This document shows, piece by piece, positions 7,079-16,550 of a DNA stretch of 64,000 nucleotides. The notes beneath the pieces are model-generated. The model was not told the DNA's origin, searched no databases, and saw only the letters and a list, made by a program, of their open reading frames with translations. This DNA is from Nevskia sp964451925 (GTDB lineage Bacteria; Pseudomonadota; Gammaproteobacteria; Nevskiales; Nevskiaceae), in NCBI GenBank assembly GCA_964451925.1, contig CAYVKA010000001.1, forward strand, positions 90,563 through 154,562, read 5' to 3'. How positions within the stretch are numbered: position 1 is the first letter of the stretch; each line of letters opens with the position of its first letter. Position numbers and translations under genes: made by a program.

Positions 7079-9009
7079 GGCAACTCTATTTCCTGTTCGC
7101 GCTGGGCCTGGGCCTGGCACTGGCCTGCTGTGGCGGCGGCGGTTCCGACAGCGGCTGCAGCGGCAACTGTCAGCAGTCCCTGCCGCAGCAGCTCAGCACG
7201 TCCGACGTGCAGCAGGTCATCGCCCAGGCCGTGGCCGAGGCGCAGGCGCAGAATGCCGGCGCCACCATCGCCGTGGTCGACCGCGTCGGCAACGTGCTGG
7301 CGGTGTTCAAGATGAGCCAGGCGTCCAACAACCTGACCGTCAATTCGGAGCGCAATACCGGCACCGGCCTCGACGGGCTCAGCGTGGTGCCGGCCTCGCT
7401 GGGCGCGATCGCCAAGGCCATCACCGGGGCCTATCTCAGCTCCGAAGGCAATGCCTTCTCCACCCGCACCGCCAGCCAGATCGTGCAGGAGCACTTCAAC
7501 CCCGGCGAACTCGGGCAGCCGGGCGGGCCGCTGTTCGGCGTGCAGTTCAGCTCCCTGCCCTGCTCGGACTTCAATACGCGCTTCGCCGGCGGCGCCGCGG
7601 ACATCGGCCCCAAGCGCTCGCCGCTGGGCCTGTCGGCGGACAGCGGCGGCTTCCCGCTGTACAAGAACGGCACCGTGGTCGGCGGCGTCGGCGTGCTGGC
7701 CGATGGCGTCTACAGCCTGGACCTGGACATCACCACGCCGGAGCGGGGCGTGGACGAGCTCATCGCCATCGCCGCCACTTCCGGCTTCGACGCGCCCAGC
7801 GACCGCCGCGCCGACCGCATCACGGTCGGCGGCAAGACCCTGCGTTACACCGACGTCGAGGTCAGCGACACCGCCACCGGCGGCCACAATACCTTGACCT
7901 ACGCCGCCGCCAGCGCCAGCGGCGCGCTGATCGCGGTGCCCGGGTACAACGGCGCCGCCATCCTGGCCGGCACCGCCTTCGGCACGCCGCAGTCCGGTTA
8001 TGCGCCGGCCACCGAGGCGGCCTTCAACGGTCTCGATGCTTTCCGGCTGGTGGATACCGCCGGCAATCCGCGCTACCCGCCGAAAGCGGGCAAGGACGGC
8101 CTGCTCAACGCCGCCGAGGTGACAGCCCTGCTGCAGAACGGGATCGCCGTGGCCAACCGCACCCGCGCCCAGATCCGCCTGCCGCTGGGTTCGCAGATGC
8201 GCGGCTCGTTCGTGGTGGTCGACACGCTCGGCAGCGTGCTCGGCGTGCTGCGCACGCGCGACGCTCCGGTGTTCGGCACCGACGTGGCCTTGCAGAAAGC
8301 GCGCACGGCGATGTTCTTCTCCTCCCCCGGCGCCAATAGCGCCTTGCAGAACGCCGGCTCCGTCACCTACCTGAAGCCGCAGGGCAACGGCCCCGGCAAC
8401 AACACCGTGAGCTTCCCGGCCTATGCCCAGGCGATGACCGCCTTCGTTGGCACCAACGCGCTCAATGGCACCTATGCCTACAGTGCCCGCGCCGTCGGCA
8501 ACCTGGCGCGCCCGTTCTACCCCGACGGCATTGACGCCAATGCCAACGGCCCGCTGAGCAAGCCCTATCCGCAATGGAGCCCGTTCTCCACCGGCCTGCA
8601 GCTGGACATGGATTACGAACGCATCGCCCAGCACGTGCTGTTCGCGCTCGGCGCCGGTCCTGACGACAGCGCCAGCTGCGCCGGGCCGCCGGCCGGGGCC
8701 GGCTTCAACACCACCGTGCCGGCGGCGCTGGGCGATGGCCTGCAGATCTTCGCCGGCGGCGTGCCGGTGTACCGCGGCAATCAGCTGGTCGGCGCAGTCG
8801 GCGTGTCCGGCGACGGCATCGACCAGGATGACATGGTGGCCTTCCTCGGCGTCTACAACGCCGGCCAGGCCCTGGGCACCATCAGCAACGCGCCGCAGGC
8901 CATGCGCATCGACCAGCTCAGCATCCAGGGGCAGAACGTGCGCTACGTCGAGTGCCCGCAGGGGCCGTTCCTGGACAGCAACGAGCAGTCGCCATGCGAC
9001 GGCAAATGA
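7075..9009 (+). CDS. Lipoprotein with tandem HbpS/GlcG-like domains
   Basis: A 644-residue envelope lipoprotein. GTG 7075 overlaps the preceding stop (GTGA), and the lipobox LALAC precedes a Gly/Ser-rich, Cys-containing linker. Two copies of a GlcG/HbpS (DUF336)-type domain can be seen. The first starts near DVQQVIAQAV with IAVVDRVGNVLAVF and ends GGFPLYKNGTVVGGVGV. The second has VTALLQNGIAVANRTR, FVVVDTLGSVLGVLRTRDAP and GGVPVYRGNQLVGAVGVSGDG. The family binds heme or related small ligands in other bacteria; here a role in heme handling or as a structural partner of the cytochromes is inferred. It is translationally coupled to both neighbours. Confidence 0.78.
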   Translation: MRQLYFLFALGLGLALACCGGGGSDSGCSGNCQQSLPQQLSTSDVQQVIAQAVAEAQAQNAGATIAVVDRVGNVLAVFKMSQASNNLTVNSERNTGTGLDGLSVVPASLGAIAKAITGAYLSSEGNAFSTRTASQIVQEHFNPGELGQPGGPLFGVQFSSLPCSDFNTRFAGGAADIGPKRSPLGLSADSGGFPLYKNGTVVGGVGVLADGVYSLDLDITTPERGVDELIAIAATSGFDAPSDRRADRITVGGKTLRYTDVEVSDTATGGHNTLTYAAASASGALIAVPGYNGAAILAGTAFGTPQSGYAPATEAAFNGLDAFRLVDTAGNPRYPPKAGKDGLLNAAEVTALLQNGIAVANRTRAQIRLPLGSQMRGSFVVVDTLGSVLGVLRTRDAPVFGTDVALQKARTAMFFSSPGANSALQNAGSVTYLKPQGNGPGNNTVSFPAYAQAMTAFVGTNALNGTYAYSARAVGNLARPFYPDGIDANANGPLSKPYPQWSPFSTGLQLDMDYERIAQHVLFALGAGPDDSASCAGPPAGAGFNTTVPAALGDGLQIFAGGVPVYRGNQLVGAVGVSGDGIDQDDMVAFLGVYNAGQALGTISNAPQAMRIDQLSIQGQNVRYVECPQGPFLDSNEQSPCDGK

Positions 9010-11177
9010 ACCGCTGGGTGCTGTGCAGCGCGCTCGGCACGCTGCTGGCCGTCACCGCCCCGTCGCAAGCGGCGGTGCAGACCTACGGCCCGGTGAAGGC
9101 CCAGGAGAGCCTGTCGCAGATCGCCTATGCGCTGCGCCCGGAAAAGACGCGCCTGTGCACCTACCAGACCATCACGGCGATCTACCGCGCCAATCCCGAC
9201 GCCTTCGCCGGCTCGCCCGAACACATCCGGCCGGGCAGCGTACTGCGCATTCCGGAGGCGCAGGACATCACCGCCATCCCGGCCAGCGAGGCCTACGGCG
9301 TGTATCGTGCCGCAGCGGCGCCGGCAGCGCCGCCGCCGCGGGTGGCAGCCGCCGCTCCGGCGCCGGAGATGCAGCACCCCGCGGCCGCGACCGTAGAGCC
9401 GATGCCGGCGGAAGTGCCGCGGCCGGCGCTGAAAAGCGAAACCGCGATGCGCCAGCCGGTCGAGGCCGCCAGCGCACCGGAGGACGGCAGCCCCGAAATC
9501 CGCCGCCGCACCGGCGAACAGCGCACGGTGCCGGGCGACACCGAGCCGCTGCCCGACCCCAACCGCGTCGGCCGCCTGGCTCCGGTGGCGGCGCCGGAAG
9601 CGTGGAAGGAATGGGAGATCGCGCCGGTCCCGGACCGCTGGCGCCTGCTCAACACGCTCGGGCTGGTGCCGCAGCATTGGTACGACCCCTACAACCAGAA
9701 CACCTACAAGGCCGACAAGCCGATCCGCCACGGCGACGAGTTCATCAACCTCAACGTCATCTCGGACACGATCTACGAGTACCGCCGCCTGCCGGTGCCG
9801 GTGGGCGGCCAGGGCACCAACATGCCGGGCGAAAACGGCATCTTCGGCGGCGAGGACCAGGCGCTGTTCAACACCAACCTGATCCTGTCGGCGGTGTACA
9901 TCAAGGGCGACACCACCTTCAAGCCGCCCGAATACGAGCTGCACCTGACGCCGGTGCTGAACTACAACTACACCACTTCGGAGGAAGCCGGCGCGCTCAA
10001 CGTCAACCCGGCGCGCGGCCGCTACCGTTCCGACCAGTTCATCGGCCTGCAGGAGGCCTTCGTCGACTACCACCTGCGCAATGTCTCCGACCGCTACGAC
10101 TTCGACAGCGTGCGCTTCGGCATCCAGCCGTTCTCCTCCGATTTCCGCGGCTTCCTGTTCCAGGACAACCAGCTGGCGCTGCGCTTCTTCGGCACCCGCG
10201 ACAACAACCGCTGGCAGTACAACATCGCCTGGATCCGCCGCCTGGAGAAGAACACCAACAGCGGCCTCAACGACGTCACGGTCAAGCCGCGCAACGACGA
10301 TACCTACATCGTCAACGTCTACCGCCAGGACTTCCCGGTGCTGGCCTTCACCTCGCAGCTGACGCTGGCGCACAACCGCAACCGCGAGAACGGCGAGCAG
10401 TTCTACGACGACAACGGCTTCCTGCAGCGCCCGGCGCCGATCGGCCTGGAGACGCCGCGCAAGTACCAGGTGACCTACCTGGGCTACAACGGCGACGGCC
10501 ACTTCGGCCGCCTCAACCTGACCATGTCGACCTATCTGGCGCTGGGCCACCAGGATCACGGCGTGTTCTACGACGGCGCCCGCCGCATCCGCGGCGAATT
10601 CGCCGCGGCGGAAGCCTCCTACGACATCGACTGGCTGCGCCTGCGCCTGAGCGCGGTCTACGCCAGCGGCGACCACAATCCCTACAACGGCACCGCCACC
10701 GGTTTCGACGCCATCTTCGAAAATCCGATCATCGCCGGGGCCGACACCAGTTTCTGGATCCGCCAGGCGGTGCCGCTGATCGGCGGCGGCGGCGTGACCC
10801 TGTCACAGCGCAACGGCGAGCTGGCCGACCTGCGCTCCAGCAAGGACTTCGGCCAGTCCAACTTCGAGAACCCCGGCGTGATCCTGATCGGCCTGGGCGC
10901 CGACGCCGACCTGCTGCCGCAGCTGCGCCAGTCGTTCAACTTCAACCACCTGTGGTTCGACAGCGCGCAGACCGTGGCGGTGGCGCGCAACCAGGCGCTG
11001 CACTCCAACAGCATCGGCTGGGACCTGTCGACCGCGCTGATCTACCGGCCGTTCTTCACCCAGAACATCATCTTCCGCCTGTCCGGCGCCATGCTCATCC
11101 CGGACGACGGCTACCGCGCCCTGTTCCCCGACAAATACCAGTACTCGGTGCTGGGCAACCTGATCCTGACGTACTGA
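9006..11177 (+). CDS. Outer-membrane beta-barrel with FimV/LysM-like N-terminus
   Basis: A 723-residue protein with a signal peptide (LCSALGTLLAVTAPSQA). Residues about 25-85 resemble the FimV N-terminal/LysM-like domain (YGPVKAQESLSQIAYAL ... YRANPDAF ... GSVLRIP), which binds peptidoglycan in FimV. A 100-residue Ala/Pro-rich linker follows. The last 500 residues alternate polar and aromatic strands and end in NLILTY, typical of an outer-membrane barrel. ATG 9006 overlaps the previous stop (ATGA); ATG 8994 is an alternative. Placed between periplasmic and secreted decahemes, it may form the outer-membrane sleeve of an electron conduit. It does not show obvious MtrB/PioB sequence similarity to me. 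Confidence 0.75.
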   Translation: MNRWVLCSALGTLLAVTAPSQAAVQTYGPVKAQESLSQIAYALRPEKTRLCTYQTITAIYRANPDAFAGSPEHIRPGSVLRIPEAQDITAIPASEAYGVYRAAAAPAAPPPRVAAAAPAPEMQHPAAATVEPMPAEVPRPALKSETAMRQPVEAASAPEDGSPEIRRRTGEQRTVPGDTEPLPDPNRVGRLAPVAAPEAWKEWEIAPVPDRWRLLNTLGLVPQHWYDPYNQNTYKADKPIRHGDEFINLNVISDTIYEYRRLPVPVGGQGTNMPGENGIFGGEDQALFNTNLILSAVYIKGDTTFKPPEYELHLTPVLNYNYTTSEEAGALNVNPARGRYRSDQFIGLQEAFVDYHLRNVSDRYDFDSVRFGIQPFSSDFRGFLFQDNQLALRFFGTRDNNRWQYNIAWIRRLEKNTNSGLNDVTVKPRNDDTYIVNVYRQDFPVLAFTSQLTLAHNRNRENGEQFYDDNGFLQRPAPIGLETPRKYQVTYLGYNGDGHFGRLNLTMSTYLALGHQDHGVFYDGARRIRGEFAAAEASYDIDWLRLRLSAVYASGDHNPYNGTATGFDAIFENPIIAGADTSFWIRQAVPLIGGGGVTLSQRNGELADLRSSKDFGQSNFENPGVILIGLGADADLLPQLRQSFNFNHLWFDSAQTVAVARNQALHSNSIGWDLSTALIYRPFFTQNIIFRLSGAMLIPDDGYRALFPDKYQYSVLGNLILTY

Positions 11178-11262
11178 CGCCGTGAACAGAACCCATCACA
11201 GTGCCTCCGGTTGCATCCGTCACGGGAAGCGGCGTCGCGGTCCGGCGAGCGGCCGACAGCCG

Positions 11263-14200
11263 ATGATGCTCATGCTGCGCCCGCTGCTGTTGCTGGCGCT
11301 GCTGCTCTCCGGCGCGGCCCATGCCTACGACAAGGAACAGCCGCGGGACATCAGCTACCCCGTGTACCCGTCGGCGCCGCGCTACCAGGACGCACAGCAG
11401 GCGCAGGACAAGAGCAGCGGCTGCCGCTCCTGCCACACCGATACCGATCACGCCTCGATGCACGTCAACCCGGGCGTGGTGCTGGGCTGCACCGACTGCC
11501 ACGGCGGCAACGCCGCCGTGGCGCTGGCCGCCGGCACACACCAGGACGACCCCGCCTACCGCAAGACGCTGGATCAGGCGCATGTGCAGCCGCGCTACCC
11601 ACAGAGCTGGCACTACCCCAACAGCGCCAACCCGCAGGAGAGCTACACCCTGCTCAACCGCGAGTCGCCGGAATTCATCCGCTTCATGAATCCCGGCGAC
11701 TACCGCGTGGCGCGCGAGGCCTGCGGCGCCTGCCACCTGCCGATCATCGAGGCGGCCGAGCGCAGCCTGATGAGCAATGCCGCGATGTTCTTCGAGGGTG
11801 CCTCGTACAACAACGGCATCCTGCCGTTCAAGCGCAGCGTCATCGGCGAGGCCTACACCCGCGACGGCCAAGCGGCGGTGATCAGCGATCCCGATCCCGC
11901 GCCGGACGCCAACGAAACCGCCAAGGGCGTGCTGGCCAAGCTGTTCCCGCTGCCGCCATGGGAAGTGACGCCGCAGGCCGATGTGTTCCGCATCTTCGAG
12001 CGCGGCGGGCGCAACATCTCCAACCTGTTCCCGGAAACCGGCCTGCCCGATTCCACCGGCGAGCAGCAGAAGCTGGAGGAGCCGGGCCGACCGGACTTCC
12101 GCCAGTCCAACCGCGGGCCGGGCACCGGCAACCGCATCGCCGTGCCGGTGATCAACCTCACCAAGACGCGCCTCAACGATCCCTACATGTGGTTCCTCGG
12201 CACCAACGAGCAGGCCGGCGACTACCGCTCCAGCGGCTGCTCCGGCTGCCACGTGGTCTACGCCAACGACCGCGACCCGCTGCATTCCGGGCCCTACGCC
12301 AAGTTCGGCAATGACGGCACCACCCAGACGGTCGATCCCACCATCCCGCGCAACGAGCCCGGCCACCCGCTCAAGCACGTCTTCACCCGTTCCATCCCCA
12401 CCGAGCAGTGCATGGTCTGCCACATGCACCAGCCCAACATCTTCCTCAACTCGATGCTCGGCTACACCATGTGGGACTACGAGTCCGACGCGCCCAGCAT
12501 GTGGCCGGCGAAGCAGCGCTATCCCAGCGACCACGAGATCCGCCAGATCAACGAGCACAATCCGGAAGAGGCGGCGATCCGCGGCAAGTGGAGCGATCCC
12601 GAGTTCCTCAAGAACGTCTCCAGCCTCAACCCGACGCTGAAGGACACCCAGTTCGCCGACTACCATGGCCACGGCTGGAACTTCCGCGCCATCTTCAAGC
12701 GTGACCGCAAGGGCGACCTGCTCGACAAGGACGGCAAGCTCGTCGCCGACGACGACCCGCACAAGTTCGACCCGAACAACCCGCACAAGGCGGTGCAGCT
12801 GATGTCGATCCACGTCGAGAAGGGCATGCAGTGCACCGACTGCCACTACTCGCAGGACGCGCACGGCAACGGCCACATCTACGGCGAAGTGGCCCAGGCG
12901 ATCGAGATCGACTGCCAGGACTGTCACGGCACGGTGGACAGCTACCCGACACTGCGCACCTCCGGCCCGGCCGCGCCGGCGCCCAAGTGCCCGGCCGGCT
13001 CGACGCTGCAGGCCGGCGCCTCGATCAAGGTGGCGCGCATCCCGCCACCGGCCGTCCCGACCTACGAATGCGTCTACGCCGACGGCACGCGCACGCCGGC
13101 GCCACCCGCCGGCACCGACCTGTCGCAGCTGCGCACGCAGGACGGCCGCCTGCGTTTCGAATGGGTCAACGGCGAACTGTGGCAGCGCTCGGCGGTGACG
13201 CCGGGCCAGGAATGGCGCGTCCATCTGGTGAAGGACAGCGTCACGCCGGGCAACAAGGACTACAACGCCAAGGCGGCGCGGGCCAAGCTGATGAGCACCG
13301 ACACCGCGACCTTCGCCTGGGGCAGCGGGGTTCCCGCGATGAGCCGGGCCCACCAGGACAGCAAGATGCTGTGCGTCACCTGCCACAGCTCCTGGACCAC
13401 CTCCTGCTTCGGCTGCCACCTGCCGATCCAGGCCAACTGGAAGAGCGACCGCCACCGCTTCGACGGCGAGGAGTCGCGCAACTACGCCACCTACAATCCG
13501 CAGGTGGCGCGCGACGACTTCTTCATGCTCGGCAAGCACGGCCAGGCCAAGGGTTTCCGCATCGCGCCGATCCGCAGCTCCTCGGCCCTGGTGCTGTCAT
13601 CAACCAATTCCAGTCGCGAGCACATCTACGTGCAGCAGCCGCCGGTGGCCGCCAGCGGCTTCTCCAGCCAGGCGTTCGCCCCGCACTACCCGCACACCGA
13701 GCGCACCGTCGAGACCAAGACCTGCTCCGACTGCCACCTGTCCCAGGCCAACGACAACAACGCCTGGATCACCTCCCTGCTCGGCCTGGGCACCGGCTTC
13801 GTCAATTTCGTCGGCTATCACGCCTATGCCGGCCTGGACGGCGCGCTGGCCGCGGTGCAGGTGACCGAGTGGGACGAGCCGCAGGCGGTGATCGGCAGCT
13901 ACCTGCACCGCTACGCCTATCCGGACTGGTTCGCCGAGCACCAGAAGAACGGCCAGGAACTGCAGCACGCCTACAGCCACGGCACCGGCGACGCGGTCGG
14001 CTGCCTGCAGCTGCGCGGCGAATACCTGTACGTGGCGCAGGGCAGCCACGGCATGCAGGCCTACGACGTGGCCGGCATCGGCAACAAGGGCATCTCCGAG
14101 AAAATCATCACCGCGCCGTTCTCGCCGCTGGGCCACGATTCGCATATCTCGTCCAAGAACGCCAGCTGCGTCGCGCTGCCCACCAACCAGCCGATCAACC

Positions 14201-15174
14201 TGGGGCGCAACACCGAGAAGATGCGCCAAGACAACCAGGAGCAGGCATTCCACCCGATCTACCATTACGCGCTGATCACCGACCGTGTCGAAGGCCTGAT
14301 CCTGACCAACGTCGACACCATGCAGGACGGCGAGCCGCGCAACAACTTCCTCGAGCGGGCGCTGACCTACAACCCCAACGGCCTGCTCAAGGGCGCGCGC
14401 CACGTCACCATCGCCGGCGACTGGGTCTACATCGCCGCCGACGCCGGGCTGGTGGTGCTGAACCTGGCCGACCCGCTCAAGCCGGAGGTGGCGGCAACTC
14501 TGCCGCTGCAGGATCTGCGCAGCACCTACGTCCAGTTCCGCTACCTGTTCGCCGTCACCGCCCGCGGACTGGAAGTGGTGGACATCACCCACCCGCGCGC
14601 GCCAAAGCTGGTACAGGGCGCCGGCGTGGCGCTGAGCGACGCGCATCGCGTCTATGTCGCCCGCACGTTTGCCTACGTCGCCGCCGGCAAGCAGGGCCTG
14701 GCCATCATCGACGTGGAAAACCCCGAGCAGCCGAAGCTGTATCAGCTGTTCGACGCCGGCGGCAAGCTCGATGACACGCGCGACGTGGTCGTCGGCTCGA
14801 CCAATGCCTCGCTGTTCGCCTACGTCGCCGACGGCAAGAACGGCCTGCAGGTGATCCAGCTGACGGCGCCGGACACGCAGCCCAAGTTCTACGGCTTCTC
14901 GCCGGATCCCAAGCCGGTGCTGATCGCGCATTACCGCACCGGCAAGCCGGCGCTGTCGCTGTCGCGCGGCCTGGAGCGCGACCGCGCGGTGGACGAGAGC
15001 GGCGGCCAGGTCGCGGTGTTCGGCCGCATCGGATCGCGCCCGTTCAACGTAGAGGAAATGCAGAAGCTGTACATGAATCCGGACGGCGCGCCCTGGTTCG
15101 TCAGCGACGCCGTGGATAGTGTGCACGTGCGCACAGCGCCCGCCCCGGCAAAGGCGGCAAAATTGACGAAGTAG
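11263..15174 (+). CDS. Exported decaheme cytochrome c with C-terminal LVIVD propeller
   Basis: A 1303-residue secreted protein. The signal peptide (LRPLLLLALLLSGAAHA) supports ATG 11263; a GTG at 11182 would add 27 residues. Ten CxxCH motifs lie between about residues 56 and 822: CRSCH, CTDCH, CGACH, CSGCH, CMVCH, CTDCH, CQDCH, CVTCH, CFGCH and CSDCH. A motif-free region follows, then LVIVD-type repeats (about 990-1210) such as AGLVVLNLADPLKPEV, RGLEVVDITHPRAPKL and QGLAIIDVENPEQPKL, which build a beta-propeller. It is probably at the cell surface or in the periplasm as the terminal cytochrome of the locus. The substrate (mineral, electrode, extracellular acceptor or donor) cannot be read from sequence. 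Confidence 0.85.
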   Translation: MMLMLRPLLLLALLLSGAAHAYDKEQPRDISYPVYPSAPRYQDAQQAQDKSSGCRSCHTDTDHASMHVNPGVVLGCTDCHGGNAAVALAAGTHQDDPAYRKTLDQAHVQPRYPQSWHYPNSANPQESYTLLNRESPEFIRFMNPGDYRVAREACGACHLPIIEAAERSLMSNAAMFFEGASYNNGILPFKRSVIGEAYTRDGQAAVISDPDPAPDANETAKGVLAKLFPLPPWEVTPQADVFRIFERGGRNISNLFPETGLPDSTGEQQKLEEPGRPDFRQSNRGPGTGNRIAVPVINLTKTRLNDPYMWFLGTNEQAGDYRSSGCSGCHVVYANDRDPLHSGPYAKFGNDGTTQTVDPTIPRNEPGHPLKHVFTRSIPTEQCMVCHMHQPNIFLNSMLGYTMWDYESDAPSMWPAKQRYPSDHEIRQINEHNPEEAAIRGKWSDPEFLKNVSSLNPTLKDTQFADYHGHGWNFRAIFKRDRKGDLLDKDGKLVADDDPHKFDPNNPHKAVQLMSIHVEKGMQCTDCHYSQDAHGNGHIYGEVAQAIEIDCQDCHGTVDSYPTLRTSGPAAPAPKCPAGSTLQAGASIKVARIPPPAVPTYECVYADGTRTPAPPAGTDLSQLRTQDGRLRFEWVNGELWQRSAVTPGQEWRVHLVKDSVTPGNKDYNAKAARAKLMSTDTATFAWGSGVPAMSRAHQDSKMLCVTCHSSWTTSCFGCHLPIQANWKSDRHRFDGEESRNYATYNPQVARDDFFMLGKHGQAKGFRIAPIRSSSALVLSSTNSSREHIYVQQPPVAASGFSSQAFAPHYPHTERTVETKTCSDCHLSQANDNNAWITSLLGLGTGFVNFVGYHAYAGLDGALAAVQVTEWDEPQAVIGSYLHRYAYPDWFAEHQKNGQELQHAYSHGTGDAVGCLQLRGEYLYVAQGSHGMQAYDVAGIGNKGISEKIITAPFSPLGHDSHISSKNASCVALPTNQPINLGRNTEKMRQDNQEQAFHPIYHYALITDRVEGLILTNVDTMQDGEPRNNFLERALTYNPNGLLKGARHVTIAGDWVYIAADAGLVVLNLADPLKPEVAATLPLQDLRSTYVQFRYLFAVTARGLEVVDITHPRAPKLVQGAGVALSDAHRVYVARTFAYVAAGKQGLAIIDVENPEQPKLYQLFDAGGKLDDTRDVVVGSTNASLFAYVADGKNGLQVIQLTAPDTQPKFYGFSPDPKPVLIAHYRTGKPALSLSRGLERDRAVDESGGQVAVFGRIGSRPFNVEEMQKLYMNPDGAPWFVSDAVDSVHVRTAPAPAKAAKLTK

Positions 15175-15192
15175 CGCCGCGGCTTCGCGGCG
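15175..15192 (+). other. Intercistronic hairpin directly after the decaheme stop
   Basis: CGCCGCG, a GCTT loop and CGCGGCG form a perfect 7-bp stem starting the base after the TAG stop. No T run follows, and a clear AGGAGG ribosome site (15204-15209) comes next. It may stabilise the upstream message or reduce read-through to the DUF4331 genes rather than end transcription. Confidence 0.45.
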
Positions 15193-15217
15193 TCGGCAGC
15201 AACAGGAGGTTCTGCAC

Positions 15218-15886
15218 ATGCTACTCAGGTACACCTTCACCGGCGTGGCCGCGCTGTGGCTGGGTGCACTCGCCGCACCGGCCATGGCAGCGGACCACGT
15301 CGACGCGCCCGCGCTCAAGGGGGCGGCTGGCGACCACGCCGCCGATATCACGGATGTGTTCATGTTCCGCGCCAACGGCAAGCTGGTCGGAGCCATCGAC
15401 ATCTCCGGCGAGGAGGAGCCCTTTCCGCGCGTCGACTTCCTCCCCGGCAGCTATGACCCCAAGGTGATCCTGCAGTACCACATCGATACCAACTGCGACG
15501 GCGTGCCGGACATCGACGTCAACGTGCGCTTCGGCACCGATGCCGCCGGCAATATCGGTGTGCAGCTGGAGAACCTGCCGGGCGCCGGCGCCACCCTGGT
15601 GGCCGGGCCGATCAATACCGTGAACACCACGCCGTCAGGACTGAAGTTCTACGCCGGCTACCGCGACGACCCGTTCTTCTTCGACTTCGACGGTTTCACC
15701 GCGCTGCAAGCCAGTCTGGGCGATCCGACCAAGCCGCCCACCGGCATGATCCCCTTCAGCAGCGCACGGGACGCCTTCAGCCACCGCAACCTGACCGCGG
15801 TGGTGTTCGAAATGGATCTCACGGCGGCGAGCAAGGGCTCCACCAAGATCTGCGCCTGGTCCAGCACCGGCAGGCTCAAGTCATGA
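15218..15886 (+). CDS. Secreted protein matching the N-terminal half of DUF4331
   Basis: A 222-residue secreted protein; the signal peptide ends at PAMAADHVDAP. The start has a strong AGGAGG eight bases upstream. The typical DUF4331 opening (DHVDAPALKG...ADITDVFMF) and the middle hallmark YAGYRDDPFFFDF are present, but the protein stops at KICAWSSTGRLKS. In ordinary DUF4331 proteins the chain continues at this point with a second half. That half is found in the next gene, which overlaps by ATGA, so the pair looks like a natural split. The biochemical function of DUF4331 is unknown to me; it often occurs with TPR and HupE/UreJ genes, as here. Confidence 0.75.
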   Translation: MLLRYTFTGVAALWLGALAAPAMAADHVDAPALKGAAGDHAADITDVFMFRANGKLVGAIDISGEEEPFPRVDFLPGSYDPKVILQYHIDTNCDGVPDIDVNVRFGTDAAGNIGVQLENLPGAGATLVAGPINTVNTTPSGLKFYAGYRDDPFFFDFDGFTALQASLGDPTKPPTGMIPFSSARDAFSHRNLTAVVFEMDLTAASKGSTKICAWSSTGRLKS

Positions 15887-16542
15887 ACGGGACAACGCCA
15901 GTGAACAAATTTCTCATGCTCGCCACCTTGCCCCTGGCCTTGCTGCTGCAGGCCTGCGGTGGTGGTGGCGGCGGCAGCGCCAACAGCTTCAATCCACAGA
16001 ATTTCAGCTTCTCCACCGCGCCGGCCTCGTCCTACACCCGTGTCGACCGTATGGGCGGCCCGGTCACCGCCACCGTGCTGATCACCGCGGCGCACAAGGA
16101 TCTGTTCAACTCCACCGACCCGGCCGACGATGGGCAGTACGCTGCCGAGGAGCTCAACACCCTCAAGTACCTGCACTACGAGCTGGACCCGCAGCTGACC
16201 AAGCTCGGCCTGGCCTCCTGCGCCCGCAGCTGCGACACTTTTAGCAGCTGCAATATCGATCTGTGCGCGCAGCAGGCGGTGCCGCTGGTCAACCCCGACC
16301 TGCTGCACCTGGACCTGAGCCAGCCCGACGGCTTCCCCAACGGCCGCCGCTTCGCCGACTCGGTGGTGGACCGCGTGCTGGCCGTGGCCCTGCTCGACGT
16401 CACCACGCCGGGCAGCTGCGGCGCCGCCGCCTGCACCGTCAATACCCTGGTCAATCTGCCGCTCAATCCGCCGCAGAACGACAAGGAATTCAATCTCGAC
16501 TTTCCGTATCTGGCCGATCCCTGGCCGGCGCCTTCATCCTGA
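15883..16542 (+). CDS. Lipoprotein matching the C-terminal half of DUF4331
   Basis: A 219-residue lipoprotein with its own signal peptide and lipobox (LLLQACGGG), followed by a Gly/Ser linker. The body carries the DUF4331 C-terminal hallmarks TRVDRMGGPVTATVL, DLFNSTDPADDGQY and DGFPNGRRFADSVVDRV. It has six closely spaced cysteines (CARSC...CSSCNIDLC) that could form disulfides. The start overlaps the upstream stop (ATGA). With the preceding gene it rebuilds one DUF4331 unit, but with the second half lipid-anchored separately. The two products probably associate in the periplasm or at the outer membrane. Confidence 0.72.
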   Translation: MNGTTPVNKFLMLATLPLALLLQACGGGGGGSANSFNPQNFSFSTAPASSYTRVDRMGGPVTATVLITAAHKDLFNSTDPADDGQYAAEELNTLKYLHYELDPQLTKLGLASCARSCDTFSSCNIDLCAQQAVPLVNPDLLHLDLSQPDGFPNGRRFADSVVDRVLAVALLDVTTPGSCGAAACTVNTLVNLPLNPPQNDKEFNLDFPYLADPWPAPSS

Positions 16543-16550
16543 ACGGAGCG

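Noticed and set aside
9006..11177. Calling the barrel MtrB or PioB
   Set aside because: No CxxC N-terminal motif of MtrB was seen and the front domain differs; similarity is positional only.
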